Below the pieces are notes generated by a model. It was not told where the DNA came from, did no database searches, and saw only the letters and a program-made list of their open reading frames with translations. Source: an uncultured Clostridia bacterium (lineage in GTDB: Bacteria > Bacillota > Clostridia > Oscillospirales > Oscillospiraceae). Taken from it: a DNA stretch of 64,000 bases. The stretch is taken from positions 1 to 64,000 of the forward strand of contig CAMNAO010000005.1 of assembly GCA_946531435.1 (NCBI GenBank), given 5' to 3'. Both the position numbers and the translations under genes were made by a program. This document shows positions 1 through 8,056 of the stretch, piece after piece. Position 1 is the stretch's first letter, and each line of letters starts with the position of its first letter.

Positions 1-53
1 CACCAGCGGGCATCGGAAATCTTGGTCTCATACAGCGTTTCTTTTGCGTTCAT
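1..53 (-). CDS. 5' end of a minus-strand CDS running off the window (MNAKETLYETKISDARW...), product unknown
   Basis: Reverse complement reads AGAAAGGACCAAAAAAC-ATG-AACGCAAAAGAAACG... open to the window edge. Confidence 0.4.
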   Translation of the reverse strand, partial: MNAKETLYETKISDARW

Positions 54-489
54 GTTTTTTGGTCCTTTCTGATCCGCCTGCAGATTCAGTATGTCAGGAT
101 CGCTTCCAGATAGTCCTCTCCGGATTTATGAAGTCTCATGGTTCCACCTTTCCCCTCGCTATAAGGGAATGCGTCTCCAGCATTTTGTTAGCATTGTCTA
201 ACCGCCGTTTATTGGAAATGCCCATTGCACAGATGTCCTAATTCGGGTCACTGTATGATGGGCAAATAAGGCTCATTAGACGCCGCTAACCATTATAGCG
301 GATGGACCGCTGCTTTGCAAGGGATTGCAGTACTCTTTTTCTTGCAGAGTGACTATTCAATGATCCTGTTGCCTTCTGCAAAGCACTGTGCATTTTCCTC
401 ACGCTGATCGGCGGCTTTATCCCCTCAAAAAGCGCGGCGCGAAGTGATCCTGTCACAGCATTGCGGACGGAATGACGGACACGACGGTT

Positions 490-1137
490 TCACATGCTCC
501 GGCCTGCGGCGGATCTTTTCCCCGATGGCGGCAAGTGATAGTCTATAAAGTCGCCGCGCAGCATCTGCCGCTCCATCGGATCGTTCCGCCAGCGTGGGAT
601 GAATGTTGTCTCAGCATATTTTACCTTGTAATCTATGGGGACGTCGCCGCGGAGCAGCTCATGGTAGCGCTCCTTGCGCTCCCGGTTTAAGTCCAGCTTG
701 TCCCAGGTAGCGTGGACATTATTGAAATCCTGAACCGTGCGCGCCGACTCTTCATAGCGCCGCAGGGCTACCTCCCGCAGTTCCCGCGCCAGCAGCTTGC
801 GTCCGGCTTCAGCTTCCAGTTCTTCCTTTTCCTCGGGGTTCAGCTTCAGCTCCAGCGCGACTCCGTCCTCCAGGAGCCTTTCCAGCGGGATCTCGATAGG
901 CTCGTCGTCTGGCTTATCCTCGCGGTATTCTTCCCCGGCGTCTTCCCGATACGCAGCCCGGATGCGGGCCAGAAGCGTTTCTTCCGGTTCGTCCTCCCAC
1001 CAGGCGCCTTCATCTTCCTCTTGCCCATCGGCATCGTCAGCGGTGTCGGTGGGTATTTTTTGTTCTTCGTCCAACAGATAGTCATAGCCGTAGCCGTATT
1101 CGTAATCGTCGAATGTGGGCTCTTTCCGTTTTGCCAA
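490..1137 (-). CDS. Hypothetical acidic protein of the mobilizable element
   Basis: ORF track 490..1182; TTG start at 1137 is preceded by AAGGAGG on the minus strand; highly charged protein. Confidence 0.6.
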   Translation of the reverse strand: MAKRKEPTFDDYEYGYGYDYLLDEEQKIPTDTADDADGQEEDEGAWWEDEPEETLLARIRAAYREDAGEEYREDKPDDEPIEIPLERLLEDGVALELKLNPEEKEELEAEAGRKLLARELREVALRRYEESARTVQDFNNVHATWDKLDLNRERKERYHELLRGDVPIDYKVKYAETTFIPRWRNDPMERQMLRGDFIDYHLPPSGKRSAAGRSM

Positions 1138-1345
1138 CCGTACCGCCTCCTTCCTGTGGAACAAGAACAGTATACCATACAATTTAGCTGTTTACAAAAA
1201 GTTTTTATTTTATTTGCGAAAACGGTTCCGAAATAAGCCCTCGATTCTCCTATTAGTAGAGGGCAGTATTAGTAAACGAGTCTGTTTATCGGAAACCCGT
1301 AATTAAATAACTGCTCGCACTTTTCAATCAGGAAGGAGGTTTTTC

Positions 1346-1357
1346 ATGAGAAGTTAG
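1346..1357 (+). promoter_or_regulatory. Leader mini-ORF (ATG AGA AGT TAG, MRS*) with strong Shine-Dalgarno
   Basis: AAGGAGG at 1333-1339, 6 nt before ATG; followed by a terminator-like hairpin. Confidence 0.45.
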
Positions 1358-1370
1358 CAATCACCCCGGC

Positions 1371-1398
1371 GGGGTCTCCGATGCGAGGCCCCATTTTT
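1371..1398 (+). terminator. Intrinsic terminator / attenuator in the leader of the parM operon
   Basis: GGGGTCTC-CGATGC-GAGGCCCC-ATTTTT. Confidence 0.5.
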
Positions 1399-1476
1399 GA
1401 CATGAGGAGGGATGGATCAGAGACGATCATCCACTGCACCTTGAAAATTGAATATGAGGAGGGATCACAGGATCAC

Positions 1477-1659
1477 ATGGCACGGCGCAGGAAACTCATC
1501 AACAACACCAACATTCCACAGTACGAGATCGAGAAGATCGCTCGTATTCTGCTCCCGGACATTCAGGCTTACTATGAAAGCGAAGAGGGCCAGCGGGAGT
1601 TTGCCGAGTGGAAGGCAGCGCAGGATCGGCAGAAGACTGATGAATGCGAAAAACAGTAA
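1477..1659 (+). CDS. Small conserved element protein (MARRRKLINNTNIPQYEIEKIARILLPDIQ...)
   Basis: In-frame ATG after GAGGAGGG; 60 aa; located just before parM. Confidence 0.55.
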   Translation: MARRRKLINNTNIPQYEIEKIARILLPDIQAYYESEEGQREFAEWKAAQDRQKTDECEKQ

Positions 1660-1721
1660 AGACGGCTGCGGAAAGCAGACCGTCTATTTTTATGGCCGCA
1701 CAGCGGCAGAAAGGAAGTTTT

Positions 1722-2645
1722 ATGATTTTTACAAATGACAACAACAAGCCCGTAATCATTGGCCTCGACCACGGTTACGGCAACATCAAGACCGCGCACG
1801 CCGTGTTCAAAACCGGCGTCACGGCCTACGACAAGGAGCCGACCTTCAAGACCAATATGCTGGTCTATGAGGGACGGTATTACCTCATCGGCGACGAGCA
1901 CAAGGAGTTCGCCGCCGAAAAGATGCAGGATCAGGACTACTACATCCTGACCCTTGCGGCAATCGGGATTGAGCTACATCTCCGCGGGCTGAGCTCCGCC
2001 CGCGTGCATCTCGCGGCAGGGCTCCCCCTCACCTGGGTGAGCGAGCAAAAGGAGGACTTCAAGGCCTATCTGCTCCAGAACAAGGAGGCGGACTTCATCT
2101 TTCGTGGTGAGAGCTTTCATGTGGAGTTCGTCGGAGCGGACGTATTCCCGCAGGGCTTCTCCGCCGTGGCGGACAAGCTGCGGGAGTTTCGCGGGGTGAA
2201 CATGCTCTGCGACATCGGCAACGGCACCATGAACATTATGTACATCAATAACGGCAGGCCCGTCGCCAGCAAGTGCTTCACAGAGAAATACGGCACCCAT
2301 CAGTGCATGCTGGCAGCCCGTGAGAAGCTGATGCAGCGTTTCGGCGTAACCGTGGATGACGCGGTAATCGAGGAAGTCCTCCGCTATGGCGAGGCCGACA
2401 TCGGCAAGCCGTATCTGGAGACGGTCCGTGAGGCAGCGTCCGACTACGCCGCCGGGATCATGCGCCGCCTGCGGGAGCATGAGTACAACCCGGAGCTGAT
2501 GAAACTCTATGTGGTCGGCGGCGGAGGCTGCCTCATCAAGAACTTCGCGGACTACGATCCCAGCCGGGTCACGATCAACAGCGATATCTGCGCCACGGCA
2601 AGAGGCTATGAGCTGCTGGCGCAGCGCAGTCTGGGAGGCGTCTAA
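1722..2645 (+). CDS. parM: ParM/StbA-like plasmid segregation actin
   Basis: IIGLDHGYGNIKTAHAVF N-terminal phosphate-binding motif, LCDIGNGTMNIMYI, VVGGGGCLIKNF; RBS AAAGGAAG before ATG 1722. Confidence 0.85.
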   Translation: MIFTNDNNKPVIIGLDHGYGNIKTAHAVFKTGVTAYDKEPTFKTNMLVYEGRYYLIGDEHKEFAAEKMQDQDYYILTLAAIGIELHLRGLSSARVHLAAGLPLTWVSEQKEDFKAYLLQNKEADFIFRGESFHVEFVGADVFPQGFSAVADKLREFRGVNMLCDIGNGTMNIMYINNGRPVASKCFTEKYGTHQCMLAAREKLMQRFGVTVDDAVIEEVLRYGEADIGKPYLETVREAASDYAAGIMRRLREHEYNPELMKLYVVGGGGCLIKNFADYDPSRVTINSDICATARGYELLAQRSLGGV

Positions 2646-3022
2646 TGGAGCGGACGACGATCAATACCAACATCCGGCTGAACCTGAACAAGGCGGCCGA
2701 CCGGCAGGCCTGGGAGTATCTGCAAAGACTGGATCGGAAGAAGTACAAGTCTTACAGTCGCGCCGTGGTGGAGGCGCTCAACGATTACTTCTCCCGGCAA
2801 GATAAGCTGGAGCACGACCCCTATCTGGAAACGCGGGAGAAGGAAGACGCTTTTCTGCAGCGGGTGCTGGATACGATCCGCGAGGGATTGCAGTCCTCAG
2901 ACGCTGGGCTTGCGGGATTGACCACGCTGCTGCGGGCGATCCAGCCGAGTCCGGCGCAGGAAGAAAGCGCCATAAGAGATGAGGATTTGGACGTTGCCAT
3001 GGATTTCATCAACAGTCTGTGA
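2645..3022 (+). CDS. Small partition-partner-like protein (ParR/StbB position)
   Basis: Start overlaps the parM stop; N-terminal NTNIRLNLNKAADRQAWEYLQ...RAVVEALNDYF ribbon-helix-helix-like. Confidence 0.55.
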   Translation: MERTTINTNIRLNLNKAADRQAWEYLQRLDRKKYKSYSRAVVEALNDYFSRQDKLEHDPYLETREKEDAFLQRVLDTIREGLQSSDAGLAGLTTLLRAIQPSPAQEESAIRDEDLDVAMDFINSL

Positions 3023-3079
3023 TACTGCTATTATTACGGGCTTTTACTGCTGCTATTCTTTGAACTGACAGCAGAATTG

Positions 3080-3132
3080 AGCGCAGTCACTGTCACTTTC
3101 CCACGAGAAGTGATTGTGGCTGCGCTTTTTTC
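3080..3132 (+). terminator. Intrinsic terminator after the parM operon
   Basis: AGCGCAGTCACTGTCACTT...AAGTGATTGTGGCTGCGCT followed by TTTTT. Confidence 0.75.
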
Positions 3133-3173
3133 ATATTTACTGCTAAACCATGATTTTTTGACAGAAAGGACGG

Positions 3174-3377
3174 ATGAAATTGACAGAAGATGAAAAGAAA
3201 TTGCTTCAAGCGAAGCACCGGCTGGAGGAAGCGCAGATGCGGGAACGTGTGAAAGAGCGGAAGGCTCGGACACGGAGACTGATCCAGGAGGGTGCTACGC
3301 TGGAGAAGCGTCATCCGGCTGTAGCCAACATGAGCTTGGAGGAACTGGATGATTTTTTACGAGAGACATTTCAATAA
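3174..3377 (+). CDS. DUF3847-like small protein upstream of the relaxase
   Basis: 67 aa, KLTEDEKKLLQAKHRLEEAQMRERVKERKARTRRLIQEGATLEK. Confidence 0.6.
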   Translation: MKLTEDEKKLLQAKHRLEEAQMRERVKERKARTRRLIQEGATLEKRHPAVANMSLEELDDFLRETFQ

Positions 3378-3387
3378 CGATTGGGCA

Positions 3388-3425
3388 GGGGCGTTCCGGG
3401 AAACCGGGGCGCTCCACTCTTTTTT
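3388..3425 (+). terminator. Intrinsic terminator with 12-bp stem and GAAA loop
   Basis: GGGGCGTTCCGG-GAAA-CCGGGGCGCTCC then ACTCTTTTTT. Confidence 0.65.
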
Positions 3426-3432
3426 CTCCCGA

Positions 3433-3473
3433 AGGGCGCACTTACTCACCACTGGCCGAAGGCCAGCGGTGGT
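3433..3473 (-). other. oriT: Candidate origin of transfer (oriT), MOBQ/IncQ type
   Basis: Minus strand reads ACCACCGCTGGCCTTCGGCCAGTGGTGAGTAAGTGCGCCCT: inverted repeat then TAAGTGCG^CCCT, directly upstream of a MobA/MobL relaxase. Confidence 0.85.
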
Positions 3474-3479
3474 ATCCCT

Positions 3480-3691
3480 CCCGTTGGTCGGGCTCGCGCG
3501 CTCTGCGAGGCGGATGCGGCTCCTGCGGGAGCCTGCCGCCAATGTCACAGTCCTGCGGGACTGCCGGCATTGTCGGTGCGTTGGAAATGTCTTCAGCGCC
3601 CATTTCCAACGCCTGCGCAAACCTGCCGCCGGCAGCTTTGTCGCAGCTATGGGCGGTTTTTCGCCGCCCATCTTCTTTTTGCGAAAAGAAG
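3480..3691. repeat. Array of consecutive hairpins between oriT and the relaxase gene
   Basis: Stems at 3480-3492, 3493-3509, 3516-3539, 3540-3572, 3578-3612, 3613-3646, 3649-3671 and 3672-3691; TGCG loop in three. Confidence 0.7.
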
Positions 3692-3719
3692 CAAAAACGA
3701 GAAACGGAGGTGAGAACGA

Positions 3720-5411
3720 ATCGCAATCTACCATTTGGAATCCAAGGTCATCAGCCGCGGCAGCGGGCGCTCGGCTGTTGCGGCTGCGGCCTATATGAGC
3801 TGCGGGAGGATCTATAACGACTACGACGGCATCCAGCACGACTACACGCGCAAGCAGGGGCTCGTCTGGCAGCAGATCTTTCTGCCGGAGTACGCTCCGC
3901 CCAGATGGAAGGATCGCGCCGTGCTTTGGAACGCTGTCGAGGAAACTGAGAAGACGAAGGACAGCCGTCTGGCGCGGGAGTTCGTTGTGGCCCTGCCGAT
4001 TGAGCTGAAGCCGGACGAGTGGAAGGAACTGCTGTCGGATTATATCCAGGCGCAGTTCGTAGCGGACGGCATGTGCGCTGATGTCTGCATCCACGATACC
4101 GACGGCCATAATCCGCACGCTCACATTATGCTGGCCGTTCGCCCGCTGGACGAGAAGGGCTCATGGCAGTACAAGACCGAGAAGGAGTATCTCTGTGTCC
4201 GCAATGGCGAGGAGCGCGGCTTCACCGCCGCCGAGTTCAAAGAGGCACAGAAGGACGGTTGGGAGAAGCAGTACCAGTATAAGGTTGGCAAAAAGAAAGA
4301 GTATCTGCCGCCGTCCCGGGCCGAGGGTCTGGAACGGACAAGCAAATACCCCAAGAGCACAAAATACGGTCGGCAGAATCCGATCTCCGAACGCTGGAAC
4401 AGCGAGGAGCAGCTGGTGCTCTGGCGCGCGGCCTGGGCAGAGGCAGCCAACCGCTATCTGGAACGCGCCGGGCGGGAGGAACGGATCGACCACCGGAGCC
4501 ACGCCGAGCGCGGGCTGGATGAGATCCCGACGATCCACGAAGGCGTCAAGGCGCGGGCAATGGAAGCCCGTGGCATCATCGCCGACCGCTGCGAGCTGAA
4601 CCGGCAGATCAAAGCGGACAATGCCATGATCCGCAGCTTGAAAACGACCATCCGGAAGCTGACCGAGGCGGTGAAGGACATGGTATCCTCCCTTGCTATC
4701 GCGATGGAGACTGTGCGTGAAAACCTGCTCGTCTTCCACCTCGGGCTGCTGCATATTCGAAGACGCCGCCAGCGGGCAGCGGATTATCTGGCCAAGGCCA
4801 AGCCGCTGTACAGCAATTTCACTGAGTTCAGCGGACAAATCCGGGCAAAGCGCGCGGAGAAAGCTGCTTTGCAAAAGGAGCTGGACACCTTGCCCGTGCT
4901 GAATGTGATAAGGCGGCGTGAGCTGAAAGCGCAGATCCAGGTTGCCTCTGAGGATCTGTCCGAGCTGGAAAACGAGGCCATGACCATCGTCCACGGCTTT
5001 GGAAAAGAGAAACCGGAGGAGCTGAAAGCCGTCAAGGCTGACATCGCAAGTACGGAGAAGGCTGTCGGGAAATATGATAAGCAGGAAGCAGCATTGACCG
5101 CGGCCATAGAGCAATCTGCGGCAGAGTTTACCAGTCTGGAAGAACGGGCTGCGCAGCTTGATCCGGATGAATTGGCGGCGGAGCGCCTCCGAATTCGACC
5201 CGCGCACGAATCCAGCGCAAGAAGCCGCATGCGCGAAGCGCTGCACGGCGAAAAGCCCGGCATCTGGGACTTCGCCCAGGCTGCGAAGGAGACGGACCGC
5301 CGACTTGCCGAGCGCAAGCTCGCAACCGACCGAGGCCAGCGCGACCAGCAGCATACGATCGAAGAGAGCAGAACAGCACCGCAGCAAAAGAGAGACGAAC
5401 TGGATAGGTAA
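3720..5411 (+). CDS. mobA: MobA/MobL family relaxase
   Basis: AIYHLESKVISRGSGRSAVAAAAYMSCGRI, H-rich motif NPHAHIMLAVRPLD; long coiled-coil C-terminus; AIYHLESK precedes the TTG called at 3735, so ATC 3720 after GGAGG may be the start. Confidence 0.9.
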   Translation: MAIYHLESKVISRGSGRSAVAAAAYMSCGRIYNDYDGIQHDYTRKQGLVWQQIFLPEYAPPRWKDRAVLWNAVEETEKTKDSRLAREFVVALPIELKPDEWKELLSDYIQAQFVADGMCADVCIHDTDGHNPHAHIMLAVRPLDEKGSWQYKTEKEYLCVRNGEERGFTAAEFKEAQKDGWEKQYQYKVGKKKEYLPPSRAEGLERTSKYPKSTKYGRQNPISERWNSEEQLVLWRAAWAEAANRYLERAGREERIDHRSHAERGLDEIPTIHEGVKARAMEARGIIADRCELNRQIKADNAMIRSLKTTIRKLTEAVKDMVSSLAIAMETVRENLLVFHLGLLHIRRRRQRAADYLAKAKPLYSNFTEFSGQIRAKRAEKAALQKELDTLPVLNVIRRRELKAQIQVASEDLSELENEAMTIVHGFGKEKPEELKAVKADIASTEKAVGKYDKQEAALTAAIEQSAAEFTSLEERAAQLDPDELAAERLRIRPAHESSARSRMREALHGEKPGIWDFAQAAKETDRRLAERKLATDRGQRDQQHTIEESRTAPQQKRDELDR

Positions 5412-5551
5412 TGCTTTTCACTAATCAAATGATTTTACGCGCTGCACGTTCAGCGTGAGAGGGCGGGAACTGCCGAGCACATCTGCCACCGTGCATGCCA
5501 GATACTGCTTTTTTCGTTCCGGGTATTTGCTCTCGATCAGGCCGTTAGGTC

Positions 5552-7987
5552 TCAGCCGTGAAGCTTCGTCTGCTCGATTTGCGCATCCGCCCAGAGGGGG
5601 CGATCCTTGTCCGTCCACCAAAGGTCTTTCGTTACCGTGTATTCGGCGGTCAGACGAATGTCATCAGAGGAAGCCCCGATCTCCACATCCACGACGCCCT
5701 TTTCGGCCTTCCAGCGCATGCTGCTGTCCAGAAAAGCCAGCTGGCTGCCGGAGACGGTGAAGCACACCCGGCGGCTCTCACCGGCGTGCAACTGCACGCG
5801 GCAGAAGCCCGCCAGTTCCTTCACGGGGCGTGCCATGGAGGCAAAGCGATCCTTCAGATACAGCTGGACGATCTCCGTGCCGTCCCTGTCACCTGTATTT
5901 GTGACGGTGAAGGAGATCTCAATGTTTTCCTCCGGCGAAACGCTCTCGGCGGAGCGCCTCAGATCGCTGTAGGAGAAGCTGGTATAGCTCAGTCCGAAGC
6001 CGAAATACCAGCGCGGCGTGTGAGGCAGGTCGACGTAGTTGGCAAAGCCGATGCTGCCGCTCTGATCCCATGCGCAGTTATTGGGATGGTTGTAGTAAAC
6101 CGGGATCTGTCCGGCGCTGCGGACCACGCAGACCGGGAGCTTACCGGAGGGACTGATCTTGCCCAACAGTGCGTCTGTGATCGCCTCGGCTCCGCATTCA
6201 GCCGGGGCCCAGCACTCCAGAATGGCCGAGAGCTTTTCATCCGCCGTGTCAGAGGAGATGGGTCTTCCGTCGAAGTGGAGGCCGATCAGGGGTTTGCGCA
6301 GCTCCGCTACGGTGCGGATAAAGGCGTCCTGGCAGGCGGGCAGATTGATGTTGCTGCCGTCCACGCCCTCGCCCATGGAGGCCATGAAACAAGAGCCATA
6401 TTTTCCACCCAGGGTCAGCAGAACGACGTCCGCCCGCTCGGCGATGCTCAGCGCCTCGGCGAAACGGCTCTCATCCGCACCGGCGACAGGATAGCCGTAG
6501 GCATAGAGGATCTCCGTATCGGGCAGCCGCTCGCGCAGCTCCTCCACCAGGCTTCTGCAGTCAGGCTTCTGGCGGCGAAGGATCGCGTCGAACTCCGGCG
6601 CCTCATCGCTTTGGATATTCGTGCCGGGAACGGTGACGATCTCTCTCCCATCCGGCTGCAGCGTGCCGCTGACGCCGGCGATGGAATTTGCGATGGCAAG
6701 GGTGGACTCCTTCATGCTGAGCATGGTATAGCCGCCGAAGAATTTGCGCGCGCAATCGGCATGGGGGCCGATGACGGCGATGGTTCTGATCTCTTGATTC
6801 AGCGGCAGCGCGCCGTCGTTTTTCAGCAGCACCAGGCTCTCGCGGGCAGAGCGCAGGGAGAGCTCTCGATCCCCGGTCCGGACGATGGTCCGCTTCAGCT
6901 CCTCGCCCTCCATGGCGAAGGGATGCTCAAAGAGACCCATGCGGAACTTGCCCTCCAGCACGTGCTCCACCGCCCGGTCCAGCAGCGCGACGTCCGTCTC
7001 GCCGGAGAGGATGCGCTGCTTCAGCTTCTCCCCGTAACCGGTGACGGATGGCATTTCGATGTCCACACCGGCGGCGAGGCAATGATCTCCGGCCTCGCCC
7101 TCGTCTTCATAGAGGCCCTGGGCAAAGTGGGTGTTGCCGACGCCGCCGTAGTCGCTGACGATCAGGCCGTCAAAGCCCATGCGTTTGCGCAGAAGCTCCT
7201 CGAGCAGAGTCCCGGAGGCGTGCACCGGCTCGCCGTTGATGAGGTCATAGCAGGGCATGATGCCGCGCAGGCCTCCCTCGCGGATCGCCGCCTGGAAGGG
7301 CTTGGCGTAGATCTCCTCCAGCAGCCGGATCGGCGTCTGGCTGACCGTTCCGTGGATGCCGCCCTCGGTGTTGTGGAAGGCGACAAAGTGCTTGGCGACG
7401 CTTTCCGGCCTCCGGCCATCCGTGCTCGTTCCCTGGATACCCCGCGTGAAGGCTGCGCCCATTTGGCCGGAGAGCACCGGGTCCTCGCCGTAGGCCTCTC
7501 CAAAGCGTCCCATGCGGGGATCGCGGGCGATATCCAGCACCGGAGCCAGGATATGCGTCACGCCGCAGGCGGCCTCCTGGCGGCTGACAGTCCGGGCGAT
7601 CTCCTCTTCCGTCTTCACATCCCAGGACGAGCCGCGCGCGATCCCCGCAGGGAAGGAGGTGCTGGCTTGGATAAAGGGACCGCAGAGCCCTTCCATATGG
7701 AAGATGGCGGGGATGTGGTGGGGGCTCTGGGCCATGACGACGCTCTGAATATGGCGCTGCCAGGCGGCTGCCTCCTCCGTCTCCATACTGCGCATTTCCA
7801 GCGTCGACACCTCGCCGATGCCCAGGGCGGTGCCGGAGCGGAGATAGTCCTCATCATAAACAAATTCGTTGAACGGGAAAATGCTGTTTACCTGCGCGAG
7901 CTTCTCGTCCAGGCTCAGATCTTGTAAGAGCAGCTGCGCCCGCTCCCTCGCGGACAGTTCGGTGTTCATCCAGGGTGTGCTCTTCAT
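5552..7987 (-). CDS. Glycoside hydrolase family 3 beta-glucosidase
   Basis: DPRMGRFGEAYGEDPVLSGQMG, KHFVAFHNTEGG, GLIVSDYGGVGN, C-terminal Fn3-like domain. Confidence 0.9.
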   Translation of the reverse strand: MKSTPWMNTELSARERAQLLLQDLSLDEKLAQVNSIFPFNEFVYDEDYLRSGTALGIGEVSTLEMRSMETEEAAAWQRHIQSVVMAQSPHHIPAIFHMEGLCGPFIQASTSFPAGIARGSSWDVKTEEEIARTVSRQEAACGVTHILAPVLDIARDPRMGRFGEAYGEDPVLSGQMGAAFTRGIQGTSTDGRRPESVAKHFVAFHNTEGGIHGTVSQTPIRLLEEIYAKPFQAAIREGGLRGIMPCYDLINGEPVHASGTLLEELLRKRMGFDGLIVSDYGGVGNTHFAQGLYEDEGEAGDHCLAAGVDIEMPSVTGYGEKLKQRILSGETDVALLDRAVEHVLEGKFRMGLFEHPFAMEGEELKRTIVRTGDRELSLRSARESLVLLKNDGALPLNQEIRTIAVIGPHADCARKFFGGYTMLSMKESTLAIANSIAGVSGTLQPDGREIVTVPGTNIQSDEAPEFDAILRRQKPDCRSLVEELRERLPDTEILYAYGYPVAGADESRFAEALSIAERADVVLLTLGGKYGSCFMASMGEGVDGSNINLPACQDAFIRTVAELRKPLIGLHFDGRPISSDTADEKLSAILECWAPAECGAEAITDALLGKISPSGKLPVCVVRSAGQIPVYYNHPNNCAWDQSGSIGFANYVDLPHTPRWYFGFGLSYTSFSYSDLRRSAESVSPEENIEISFTVTNTGDRDGTEIVQLYLKDRFASMARPVKELAGFCRVQLHAGESRRVCFTVSGSQLAFLDSSMRWKAEKGVVDVEIGASSDDIRLTAEYTVTKDLWWTDKDRPLWADAQIEQTKLHG

Positions 7988-8056
7988 CGTGAATCCTCCT
8001 TGCTAAGAACAGAGAGGCGGAAAACTTCCCGCCTCTCCGGATTTTATGGAAATGTT

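Noticed and set aside
3357-4124. ORFs crossing 3349-4124 on both strands
   Set aside because: They run through the oriT/hairpin region and overlap the relaxase; no motif support.
5421-5621. 66-aa minus-strand ORF (RLRPNGLIESKYPERKKQYLACTVADVLGSS...)
   Set aside because: Could be a gene tail at the element boundary, but no family recognised and it overlaps the GH3 3' end.
5558-7927. 789-aa plus-strand ORF
   Set aside because: Antisense to the GH3 gene; low-complexity translation typical of reverse frames in high-GC genes.
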